This document shows, one piece after another, positions 1 through 5,646 of a stretch of DNA of 7,395 nt (position 1 is its first letter; every line of letters begins with the position of its first letter). Both the position numbers and the translations under genes were made by a program. The notes under the pieces are model-generated. The model had not been told where the DNA came from. It saw only the letters and a program-made list of their open reading frames with translations, and ran no database searches. The DNA lies in NCBI GenBank assembly GCA_902478935.1, contig CABSMV010000094.1, forward strand, positions 1 through 7,395. Reading direction: 5' to 3'. The stretch is from an uncultured Collinsella sp. (GTDB taxonomy: Bacteria; Actinomycetota; Coriobacteriia; Coriobacteriales; Coriobacteriaceae).

Positions 1-19
1 AGATGTGTATAAGAGACAG
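1..19. other. Tn5/Nextera mosaic-end adapter remnant (non-genomic)
   Basis: The first 19 bases read AGATGTGTATAAGAGACAG, which is exactly the Tn5 transposase mosaic end used in Nextera-type library preparation. It abuts coding sequence of an oxidoreductase with no biological junction. Its translations give the familiar artefact N-termini MCIRDS and MYKRQ. This is residual adapter at a contig end, not a natural mobile element. Genomic sequence starts at about base 20, and predicted proteins starting inside this stretch are spurious. Confidence 0.97.
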
Positions 20-831
20 CCGAAGCGCAGGCGCTGGAAGTCTTCCGCGCTGCCGAGGCAGCAGGTGTCGTGGCCCTCGAGGCCATGCGTCCCCTCCACG
101 ATCCCGCCTTCCACGCCATCGAGGACGCCCTGGGCGAGATCGCCCCCATCCGCCGCGCCTCATTGCGCTTTGGCAAGTATTCCTCGCGCTACAACGAGAT
201 TCTCGCGGGACGCGCCACCAATATCTTCGACTGCAATATGGCATCGGGTTCCCTCATGGACATTGGCGTCTACGCCGTCGAGCCCATGGTCGAGATTTTC
301 GGCATGCCCTCCGGCCTTACGAGCATGACTACTCTGCTCGACCCCACCACGCGACAGCTCACGCACGGCCCCATCGACGGCTGCGGTTCCATCCTCGCCA
401 GCTATGGCGGAGGCCGCATCTCCGTCGAGCTCGCGCACTCCAAAATTACGAATGACCTGCTGCCCTCGCAGATCGAAGGCGAGCGTGGCACTATCCAGAT
501 CGACCATCTGTCCACGCCCCGCAACGTCCGCATCGACTATCGCGGCGATGTCGTACGCGGCTCGGCGACCGAGGCACCGCGCGAACAGGGCGACAACGGC
601 CGCGTGCTCGACCTGCCCAAATCGAGCAACACTATGGAATACGAACTCACAGACTTTATCACCGCCATCGGCGGCATCGATAACGTCAAGGAAGAGATTT
701 GGGAGACCCCGGCGGGACGCCACGAGCTTGGCCACTACCGCGATGTCACGCTCGTCTCACTGCGCATCATGGATGCCGTGCGCCAGCAGGCCGGCATAAC
801 CTTCCCGGCCGACGCAGGCAAGCAGGCATAG
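20..831 (+). CDS. Gfo/Idh/MocA family NAD(P)-dependent oxidoreductase, 5'-truncated
   Basis: This is the C-terminal part (about 269 residues) of a Gfo/Idh/MocA oxidoreductase, a family that oxidises or reduces sugars, inositols and related hydroxyl compounds with NAD(P). The reading frame is open from the end of the adapter. The start codon and the N-terminal Rossmann fold, including the EKP motif, are missing because the contig begins here. Visible family marks, counting from base 22, are a helix then VALEAMRPLHDP (about residues 17-28), matching the EAM segment that normally follows EKP. Next comes the substrate-domain motif GSLMDIGVYAVEP (about 75-87), where the conserved Asp and Tyr resemble the dihydrodiol-dehydrogenase-like branch, which uses Tyr rather than His. 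The substrate cannot be deduced. An internal ATG at base 70 is not a credible start because homology begins before it. The acylphosphatase gene starts 2 bp after the TAG stop, suggesting co-transcription. Confidence 0.88.
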
Positions 832-833
832 CG

Positions 834-1244
834 ATGGGCCTCTTCGATACGTTCTTCTCCAGCGTCACCGGCGGCAGTCGAGAGCCTCAAAAACCGTCAA
901 ACGTCGAGCTCGAGCTGCGCCGCAGGCTTACCGTGCTCGCAAGCGACGAGGCCACTCAAGACACTCCCCTGCGCTATTTCCTGCGCTGGGCGGGGCAAGT
1001 CCAAGGCGTTGGTTTTCGCTTTACCAACACCAACCTCGCGCAGGCACGCGCACTCACCGGCTGGGTGCGTAACATGGAAGACGGCTCAGTCGAGATGGAG
1101 ATACAGGGAGCTCCGGCAGACATCCTATCTCATCTCGAGGCACTTCATGCCTCCTACGAGCGCACGGGAACGCGTTTTCGCCTCGTAGATGCCCAGGCCC
1201 GAGCCCCACTTGCCAATGAAGACGGTTTCACACCTTGTTATTAG
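834..1244 (+). CDS. acyP: Acylphosphatase with N-terminal extension
   Basis: This 136-residue protein should hydrolyse the carboxyl-phosphate bond of acyl phosphates in the cytoplasm. The acylphosphatase domain covers about residues 46-136. Both signature motifs are present: GQVQGVGFR (54-62), whose Arg62 is the phosphate-binding Arg, and GWVRNMEDGSVE (76-87), whose Asn80 is the catalytic Asn. Typical acylphosphatases have about 90-100 residues. Here about 45 extra residues precede the fold, starting MGLFDTFF and containing a charged, probably helical stretch (ELELRRRLTVLASDEA). The ATG at 834 was chosen because it follows the upstream TAG by 2 bp and because a longer frame back to 699 would lie inside the oxidoreductase gene. 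The spacing suggests translational coupling. The enzyme call is firm. The role of the extension and the reason for the pairing with an oxidoreductase are unknown. Confidence 0.9.
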   Translation: MGLFDTFFSSVTGGSREPQKPSNVELELRRRLTVLASDEATQDTPLRYFLRWAGQVQGVGFRFTNTNLAQARALTGWVRNMEDGSVEMEIQGAPADILSHLEALHASYERTGTRFRLVDAQARAPLANEDGFTPCY

Positions 1245-1272
1245 TATTGTGTGCTAAATACGGTATCATTTA
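1241..1272 (+). promoter_or_regulatory. Putative promoter and operator-like dyad upstream of the perR-like gene
   Basis: The 61-bp gap before the Fur-family gene is AT-rich compared with its surroundings. A possible -10 TATCAT (1264-1269, 5/6 match) lies 17 bp after a poor -35 TTAGTA (1241-1246). Nested dyads overlap the -10: TAAAT (1255-1259) with ATTTA (1268-1272), and ATAC (1258-1261) with GTAT (1263-1266). Fur-family repressors often autoregulate through such AT-rich palindromes, so this is a plausible self-operator. It does not match the Bacillus PerR box closely. The assignment is inference. Confidence 0.35.
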
Positions 1273-1305
1273 CCTACGACCGTTGATAGAAAAGAGGCGA
1301 GGCGC

Positions 1306-1686
1306 ATGGCGGTGCAAAGAAGGAATACCAGGCAGCGAAAGCTGGTTCTTGACGCCGTGCGCCAAAGCTATAACCATCCCACCGCCGACGAAATCTACAA
1401 CGTCGTGCGCGCGCAGGATGACAAAATCAGCCGCGGTACGGTCTACCGCAATCTCAACCTCTTGGCCGACGCCGGCGAAATCCTCTCCATCAAGACGCCG
1501 GGCGGCAGCCGCTTCGATCGCACGATCGAGCCGCATGCGCATATCATCTGCTCCTCGTGCAGCCGCGTCATCGACGTACCGCTCCCCTTCGATGCCCAGC
1601 TCGACGCCAAAGCATCCGAGCAAATCGGCTGGCACGTCACGTCGCACTGCACCATCTTCGAGGGTCTCTGCCCCGACTGCCGGTAG
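1306..1686 (+). CDS. Fur-family transcriptional regulator, PerR-like
   Basis: This 126-residue DNA-binding metalloregulator has a winged helix at about residues 7-62 (TRQRKLVLDAV, HPTADEIY, GTVYRNLNLLADAGEI) and a C-terminal metal/dimerisation domain. Two CxxC pairs, Cys82/Cys85 and Cys122/Cys125, form the structural zinc site. Aligned by eye with Bacillus PerR, all five regulatory metal ligands are present: His24, Asp71 (in SRFD), His77, His79 and Asp90 correspond to PerR His37, Asp85, His91, His93 and Asp104. Asp at the last position is the residue linked to peroxide sensing in PerR. It probably senses peroxide through Fe-catalysed His oxidation. The N-terminus is shorter than in Bacillus. 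The ATG at 1306 has GAGG ribosome-site candidates at 1294-1297 and 1299-1302. No rubrerythrin or catalase gene lies alongside. A general Fur or Zur role is less likely but not excluded. Confidence 0.87.
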   Translation: MAVQRRNTRQRKLVLDAVRQSYNHPTADEIYNVVRAQDDKISRGTVYRNLNLLADAGEILSIKTPGGSRFDRTIEPHAHIICSSCSRVIDVPLPFDAQLDAKASEQIGWHVTSHCTIFEGLCPDCR

Positions 1687-1767
1687 ATGTTCGGGACATG
1701 CCTTAAAATCCACCTTTCCGCGCTTTGCAGCAAAAAATAGATTTCTAGGCATGTCCCAAATATCTAC
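1683..1767. repeat. 85-bp imperfect palindrome between convergent genes (bidirectional terminator or MITE/REP-like element)
   Basis: The ends of this element, 1683-1703 and 1747-1767, are inverted repeats matching at 19 of 21 positions, with the core GGGACATGCCT facing AGGCATGTCCC. The stem resumes inside with AAAATC (1705-1710) against GATTT (1740-1744). About 29 bases remain in the apical loop, including an A6 run that reads as T6 on the minus strand. The TAG stop of the perR-like gene (1684-1686) and the TAG stop of the HAD gene (complement of 1764-1766) both lie in the outer arms. It probably terminates both convergent transcripts. Its size and terminal repeats also resemble a small dispersed element, which one copy cannot prove. 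Confidence 0.7.
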
Positions 1768-2561
1768 TCAGCAAGCAGGCGATGCAATTCCTCTTCGACC
1801 GTGCGCACGTAACGGACGCGGTCGTTGATGCCACGCATAGAGGGATTGCAGCTCTCCATTAGATAAGGATGGCCCACTACGTTGAGCATGTCGCGGTCGT
1901 TTTCGTTATCGCCAAACGCCATCATCTCATCGGGCGAAATACCCAGGGCACGACCGTAATCGGCAAGCGCGGAGCCCTTGCCCGAACCAAAACCGATAAA
2001 GTCCGTCCATTCGGTTCCCGACGTCATCACGTCAACACGGTCGCTAAAGAGGCGCTCAAAATACTCCAGGGCCGCCGGCTGATCCACCTCGGGCGTCTGG
2101 AAGGCAATCTTAATGACGTCCTCGTCGATGTCCTCGGGGCGGTCGACCACCGCCACATCGCAGTGGACCTCATAGCGCAAATGATCGACGAACGCATCGT
2201 TGCCGCTCATGGTGTAGAGGTGTCCCTCACACGAAAGGGTCACGTCGGCATGGGGATACGCAACCACGGCATTCGCGATATCCATAGCAAGACTACGCTC
2301 CATGGAACGCTTGACAACGGCACGCCCCTCGCTCATCACCAGGGCTCCGTTTTCGCATACATAGGCGAGCTCATCGGCCACCGGGGCAAACAGGTAGCGC
2401 AAGCTCGCATATTGACGGCCGCTCGCCGGCATAAACACGATACCGCGACGATGCAGTTCATCGATGAGCTCAAAGGCCTCGGAACGCGGCTCGCGCTCCC
2501 CCGGATGCAGCAACGTGCCGTCCAAATCGCATGCAATCAGCTTGATTCCTTCAAGACCCAT
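1764..2561 (-). CDS. Cof-type HAD-IIB family phosphatase
   Basis: This 265-residue cytoplasmic haloacid-dehalogenase-type phosphatase belongs to the Cof/YidA group, which dephosphorylates sugar phosphates or related small molecules with Mg2+. Motif I is CDLDGTLL with nucleophile Asp12 and acid/base Asp14. Motif II is ASGR with Ser47. Motif III is Lys195 in GSGKGSAL. Motif IV is GDNENDRDML with Asp218 and Asp222. Residues between about 80 and 180 form the C2-type cap that sets substrate choice, so the substrate cannot be named. The ATG at 2561 is preferred because GGGAG precedes it with about 8 bp spacing and the DLDGT motif then falls at the usual distance. A longer frame to 2621 would start inside a terminator hairpin. 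It lies downstream of the slyD-ureE-like pair and may be expressed by read-through. Its stop lies in the palindrome shared with the perR-like gene. Confidence 0.9.
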   Translation of the reverse strand: MGLEGIKLIACDLDGTLLHPGEREPRSEAFELIDELHRRGIVFMPASGRQYASLRYLFAPVADELAYVCENGALVMSEGRAVVKRSMERSLAMDIANAVVAYPHADVTLSCEGHLYTMSGNDAFVDHLRYEVHCDVAVVDRPEDIDEDVIKIAFQTPEVDQPAALEYFERLFSDRVDVMTSGTEWTDFIGFGSGKGSALADYGRALGISPDEMMAFGDNENDRDMLNVVGHPYLMESCNPSMRGINDRVRYVRTVEEELHRLLAE

Positions 2562-2592
2562 ATGCTTTCTCCCACAGCATCTCATCAACAGA

Positions 2593-2631
2593 AAGACGGA
2601 CTTTGAATAGTTGCCTCTCAAAGTCCGTCTT
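2593..2631 (-). terminator. Intrinsic terminator hairpin after the ureE-like gene
   Basis: A perfect 14-bp inverted repeat, AAGACGGACTTTGA (2593-2606) with its complement at 2618-2631, encloses an 11-base loop. On the minus strand it begins about 14 bases after the TAA of the ureE-like gene, and the stem's closing UCUU runs into UCUGUU, a modest U-rich tail. It should terminate or attenuate transcription from slyD-ureE-like before the HAD gene. No promoter is evident between this hairpin and the HAD start. Confidence 0.7.
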
Positions 2632-2644
2632 ACTTATACGCACG

Positions 2645-3223
2645 TTAACCGCGCGCCTTCTTTACGATCGTAAAGTCTGGAGCCATACTCACAACGGCAT
2701 CCGCCGCACTCGACGCAACGCGCCGGTCCGAATCGAGTTCACGGGTAACCGTCGAGAGCCGAACGCCCTCGACGCCCCGGAGCATGCGGCCCAAAACAGG
2801 CTGCACCGGCGTATACATGCGCACGGTATGCTCGTCCGAATCGCCTCGAAAAAGCGGCGCATGCATATTGCCGATCTCCCAGCACGCATGCGCGAGCGCA
2901 ATCGGGTCCATGCGGTCAACTTCGACCAAATAAACCTCGGCGCTGCGCAGGCGCACGACAACCGCCACGGGCACCACGCCCGAACGGTCGACGGCGAGCA
3001 CGTCGCCGTCGACAAGACGACCGCCGTCGGCAGTATCCAGCCGAACATCGACCGTACGCCCCAGCTCCGTCACGCCCACAAACGCGCATACATCAGCCTG
3101 GTCCCAATCGAGCAGCAGATCGTCAACTTCAAAGACGCCGCCCAGCTTCCGGCGAAGCAGAAGTTCATAGGACGGATCGTTGAGATTTCCCAAGCATGTC
3201 GTCGAAACCAAGCGTTCAGGCAT
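2645..3223 (-). CDS. UreE-like nickel metallochaperone-fold protein
   Basis: This 192-residue protein matches urease accessory protein UreE in architecture. Residues 48-105 resemble the N-terminal peptide-binding domain, including the typical GRLVDGDVLAVDRSG stretch. Residues 106-165 resemble the metal-binding domain: DPIALAHACWEIGNMHAPL aligns with Klebsiella UreE DPFMLAKACYALGNRHVPL, followed by VLGRMLRGVEGVRL. His121 is the equivalent of the conserved nickel ligand His96. The further His residues (His110/His112 in Klebsiella) and the His-rich tail are absent. The C-terminus is instead a short basic tail ending KKARG. The gene follows slyD by 3 bp, with the ribosome site GAGGG touching the slyD stop, so the two are probably co-translated. 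No ureABC, ureF, ureG or ureD gene is in the window, so the client may be another nickel enzyme such as a hydrogenase. The fold assignment is fairly firm; the function is inferred. Confidence 0.75.
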   Translation of the reverse strand: MPERLVSTTCLGNLNDPSYELLLRRKLGGVFEVDDLLLDWDQADVCAFVGVTELGRTVDVRLDTADGGRLVDGDVLAVDRSGVVPVAVVVRLRSAEVYLVEVDRMDPIALAHACWEIGNMHAPLFRGDSDEHTVRMYTPVQPVLGRMLRGVEGVRLSTVTRELDSDRRVASSAADAVVSMAPDFTIVKKARG

Positions 3224-3226
3224 ACT

Positions 3227-3655
3227 CTAACCCTCGACCTCGACGAGCTCGATATCAAAGTTGAGGTCCTTGCCGGCCAGCTCGTGGTTGGCGTCGAGCG
3301 TCACAGCCTCGGGCGTTACGTCGATGACCACGGCGGGAACGGGCATGCCGCTCGGCGTGGACAGGAAAAGCTTCATGCCCTTCTCGATCTGCTCGATGTT
3401 TGGAACCTGTTCGGCCGGGAAGGTAATAACCATCTCGGGATTGTGCTCGCCGTAGGCATCGGCAGCAGGAATGTGCACGGACTTCTTCTCGCCCACCTGC
3501 ATATCGATAACGGCGGCGTCGAAGCCCTTGATCATCTGACCGGCACCGCAGGTGAACTCCAGCGGCTCACCGCGATCGTAGGAGCTATCGAACTGCGTGC
3601 CGTCGTCGAGCGTGCCACGATAATGGGTCTTGACCTTCTTGCCCTGGTTGGACAT
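3227..3655 (-). CDS. slyD: FKBP-type peptidyl-prolyl cis-trans isomerase, SlyD-like
   Basis: This 142-residue prolyl isomerase/chaperone has the split SlyD layout. An N-terminal FKBP half holds VKTHYRGTLDDGTQFDSS (8-25) and GAGQMIKGFDAAVIDMQVGEK (37-57). An insert-in-flap chaperone domain occupies about 69-120, and the FKBP strand returns as the hallmark DANHELAGKDLNFDIELVEV (121-140). Active-site residues Phe22/Asp23 and Tyr68 are present. E. coli SlyD carries a Cys/His-rich nickel-binding tail; this protein stops just after the FKBP fold, as many short SlyD proteins do, so nickel storage by the tail is not expected. The ATG at 3655 has GGAGG 5 bp upstream, better than the in-frame ATG at 3685. 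The adjacent UreE-like gene suggests a link to nickel enzyme maturation. It is divergent from the dipeptidase gene. Confidence 0.92.
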   Translation of the reverse strand: MSNQGKKVKTHYRGTLDDGTQFDSSYDRGEPLEFTCGAGQMIKGFDAAVIDMQVGEKKSVHIPAADAYGEHNPEMVITFPAEQVPNIEQIEKGMKLFLSTPSGMPVPAVVIDVTPEAVTLDANHELAGKDLNFDIELVEVEG

Positions 3656-3775
3656 GGTAACCTCCGTAATAAGGGCGGCGCACAACGCGGGCCGCCATGA
3701 ACATATGGCGCTAACTATACCCTAGTCATACAATTCAATGACAGTTTGCAAAGAAACGCTGTAACCGGAGGAACC
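3656..3775. promoter_or_regulatory. Divergent promoter region with an 18-bp operator-like palindrome
   Basis: This 120-bp gap separates the divergent slyD and dipeptidase genes. A GTCAT-ac-AATT-ca-ATGAC palindrome occupies 3725-3742 and is symmetric at 14 of 18 positions. It overlaps TACAAT (3729-3734), a possible plus-strand -10. A possible minus-strand -10 TATAGT lies in the complement of 3714-3719. Neither has a convincing -35, so exact promoters are uncertain. A GGCGGC/GCCGCC pair (3674-3679, 3691-3696) could form a small hairpin in the slyD leader. Ribosome sites GGAGG flank both starts. Confidence 0.4.
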
Positions 3776-4789
3776 ATGGCATACCCCGTATTTGACCTAC
3801 ACTGCGACACCGCCGACCGCATCGGCTGGGCCACGCTCGATCTCGACCTGCGCTTTACCGCCGGCACCGACGGTTATTTCCCCGGCGACGAAACGCATCC
3901 GCAAGATTTCGACCTTATCGAGGGCAACGCCTGCGCCATCTCGCTCGCAAAGATCGGCAAAACTCCTTGGGCGCAGTGCTTTGCCACGTTTGTCCCCGAC
4001 GAGATTCCCACCGCCCACGCAGCGCGCTTCCAGGCGCAGATCATGGCGCACATGAGTGGCCAGGCCATGCTCAATCACGACCGCATGGTCAACGTGCGCA
4101 GCGCCGCAGACATTCGCCCCGCACTCAAAGACGGCAAGGTCGCCTGCATCCACACCATCGAAAATGCCACGTTCTTTGCCGAGGACCCCGCACTGATCGA
4201 GGTGCTCAAGAGCTTGGGCGTACTCATGTCGTCGCTCAGCTGGAACGCGCAGGGGCCGCTCGCGAGCGGACACGATACCCACGCCGGCCTCACCGCCGCC
4301 GGCATCGAGTCGCTCACGCAGATGGAGCACGCCGGCATGGTACTCGACGTCTCCCACCTCAACGACGAGTGCTTTGACGAGGTTGTCGCCCACGCCACGC
4401 GCCCCTTCGTCGCCAGCCACTCCAACTCCCGTGCGGTTTGCGGCGTCAAGCGCAACCTCACCGACGACCAGTTCCGCACCATTCGCGACATGGGTGGCAT
4501 CGTCGGCCTCAACTACTGCAGCGAGTTCCTATCCAACGAAGCAACCGACGAGACCGCCGCAGATGTCACCTTCGACCAGTTGGCAGCCCATATCGAACAC
4601 TGGCTCGACCTAGGCGGCGAAAATGTCATCGCACTCGGCGGCGACTGGGACGGTGCCACGGTGCCTGCTTTCCTCTCCGATGCCAGCATGATGCCCGAGT
4701 TCCAGAACATGCTCTCCAAGCGCTTTGGCAAGACCGTGATGCAGAAGCTCTGCAGCGACAACGCGCTTGCCTTCTTTGAGCGTTATTAG
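3776..4789 (+). CDS. Membrane dipeptidase (peptidase family M19)
   Basis: This 337-residue binuclear-zinc amidohydrolase of the renal-dipeptidase family cleaves dipeptides, often including those with a D-residue at the C-terminal position. Expected metal ligands are all visible: His9 and Asp11 in DLHCDT, Glu129 in HTIENATFF (usually IEGG-type), His194 in LDVSHLND, His215 in FVASHSNSRAV, and an Asp in ALGGDWDG (290-292). RNLTDDQ (226-232) is also typical. Length is normal. There is no signal peptide or hydrophobic segment at the N-terminus, so the bacterial protein is probably cytoplasmic despite the family name. The ATG at 3776 is chosen over an in-frame ATG at 3746 because GGAGG (3767-3771) precedes it and the metal motif then falls near residue 9, as usual. 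It stands alone between a divergent promoter region and a hairpin. Dipeptide nutrition or peptidoglycan peptide turnover are plausible roles. Confidence 0.93.
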   Translation: MAYPVFDLHCDTADRIGWATLDLDLRFTAGTDGYFPGDETHPQDFDLIEGNACAISLAKIGKTPWAQCFATFVPDEIPTAHAARFQAQIMAHMSGQAMLNHDRMVNVRSAADIRPALKDGKVACIHTIENATFFAEDPALIEVLKSLGVLMSSLSWNAQGPLASGHDTHAGLTAAGIESLTQMEHAGMVLDVSHLNDECFDEVVAHATRPFVASHSNSRAVCGVKRNLTDDQFRTIRDMGGIVGLNYCSEFLSNEATDETAADVTFDQLAAHIEHWLDLGGENVIALGGDWDGATVPAFLSDASMMPEFQNMLSKRFGKTVMQKLCSDNALAFFERY

Positions 4790-4805
4790 TTTCACATCCC
4801 TTGAG

Positions 4806-4841
4806 CGGGCCGGCATGTCAAGCGATTGACATGCCGGCCCG
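4806..4841. terminator. Perfect 16-bp hairpin with GCGA tetraloop after the dipeptidase gene
   Basis: Arms 4806-4821 and 4826-4841 are perfectly complementary over 16 bp (CGGGCCGGCATGTCAA and its complement). They close a GCGA loop that fits the stable GNRA class on the plus strand. It lies 16 bases after the dipeptidase stop and 22 bases before the next TTG start. No U-tract follows (next bases TCCCC), so it is not a textbook intrinsic terminator. It may terminate without U's, protect a 3' end, or be a REP-like element. Confidence 0.65.
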
Positions 4842-4851
4842 TCCCCAATCT

Positions 4852-4857
4852 GAAGGA
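4852..4857 (+). promoter_or_regulatory. Ribosome binding site supporting a TTG start
   Basis: GAAGGA lies 6 bases before the TTG at 4864-4866. No ATG or GTG with a comparable site occurs nearby in this frame, so it supports TTG as the true initiation codon. Confidence 0.65.
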
Positions 4858-4863
4858 TAACTT

Positions 4864-5640
4864 TTGACGCAGCAATTTACGATTTCCGTACCCCGACCGG
4901 ATGGGACGCCCATCCCCGTCGTCGTTACCAAAAAGCGCGTCAAGAACTTCAACCTGCGCGTCACATCGAGCGGTGAGGTCCACGCCAGCGCACCACTTGG
5001 CGCCAGCCGCGAGCGTATCGAAGCGTTTGTGAAGCGCAACAGCGCCTGGGTTATCAGCCGACTTGCCCAGCGCGAGCAACGTCAGGCGACGGCGCGAGAG
5101 CCGCTCAGCCCCTCGTCCATCATTGCGCTTTGGGGCAAGCCCATCACGGTACAGGATGCGCTCAATCACAACTTTGCATCACCCGCGCCGCGGCCCAAGC
5201 AGGCCACCTTCGCAAGTTTTATGGGTGCCGACAAATCGAACGAACGCCCACAGGCCAAGCGGTGCGCAATCCTCGACGGCCTGACGTCCGATGAGCTCCA
5301 GACCCGCATCGACCAGCTCTATGCATCCGAGGTCACCGCAGCGCTACGCGACATCGTGCACACGTACGAAATCACAATGGGCGTCACCGTGGCCCGCGTT
5401 TCCGTACGTAGCATGAAAACGCGTTGGGGCTCATGCACGCCCAAATCCGGTGCCGTTCGCATCGCACGAGAACTTGCCGCTTACCCCGTCGAATGCCTCG
5501 ACATGGTTGTCGCCCACGAGCTCGTCCACTTGCTCGAGCCAAGCCACAATCATCGGTTTCACGCCCTGCTCGACACGTACTGCCCCAACAATAGAGCGCT
5601 GTCGCAGCGGCTCAAGCAGCCACCCATAGAGACGCATTAG
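4864..5640 (+). CDS. YgjP-like (DUF45) zinc metallopeptidase
   Basis: This 258-residue predicted cytoplasmic zinc peptidase belongs to the YgjP/DUF45 family, related to SprT and M48-type gluzincins. The N-terminal part (about 1-70) holds the family's early strands, TKKRVKNFNLRV and GEVHASAPLGASRERIEAFV. A less conserved, Pro/Gln-rich stretch runs from about 72 to 140. The catalytic core is RSMKTRWGSC (182-191) followed by VVAHELVHLLEPSHNHRFH (215-233). His218 and His222 of HELVH and His228 are the expected zinc ligands, with Glu219 as the catalytic base. His230 and His233 are extra histidines nearby; the usual NHSxxFW ending is altered to SHNHRFH. The start is TTG with GAAGGA upstream. Its cellular substrate is unknown; E. 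coli YgjP is also poorly characterised. It ends 6 bp from the convergent folB stop. Confidence 0.87.
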   Translation: MTQQFTISVPRPDGTPIPVVVTKKRVKNFNLRVTSSGEVHASAPLGASRERIEAFVKRNSAWVISRLAQREQRQATAREPLSPSSIIALWGKPITVQDALNHNFASPAPRPKQATFASFMGADKSNERPQAKRCAILDGLTSDELQTRIDQLYASEVTAALRDIVHTYEITMGVTVARVSVRSMKTRWGSCTPKSGAVRIARELAAYPVECLDMVVAHELVHLLEPSHNHRFHALLDTYCPNNRALSQRLKQPPIETH

Positions 5641-5646
5641 AACCGG

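Noticed and set aside
1..19. A natural transposon end
   Set aside because: The match is to the engineered mosaic end used in sequencing libraries and lies exactly at the sequence edge, with no transposase or target duplication.
3..455. Open frame starting MCIRDS through the first 450 bases, and a second starting MYKRQ
   Set aside because: Both start inside the adapter and run out of frame with the clear Gfo/Idh/MocA homology; they are artefacts.
1869..2606. 245-codon plus-strand open frame opposite the HAD gene
   Set aside because: The minus strand holds all four HAD motifs; the plus frame has no family features.
3674..3696. GGCGGC/GCCGCC hairpin as a riboswitch in the slyD leader
   Set aside because: Just a 6-bp stem in GC-rich DNA; no conserved aptamer features such as those of the NiCo riboswitch were recognised.
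2603..3700. Long 365-codon plus-strand open frame
   Set aside because: It is the antisense shadow of the slyD and ureE-like genes in GC-rich DNA. It shows no recognisable domain, while both minus-strand genes have clear motifs and ribosome sites.
3797..4420. 207-codon minus-strand open frame opposite the dipeptidase
   Set aside because: Antisense to a complete M19 peptidase with all metal ligands; GC-rich codon shadow.
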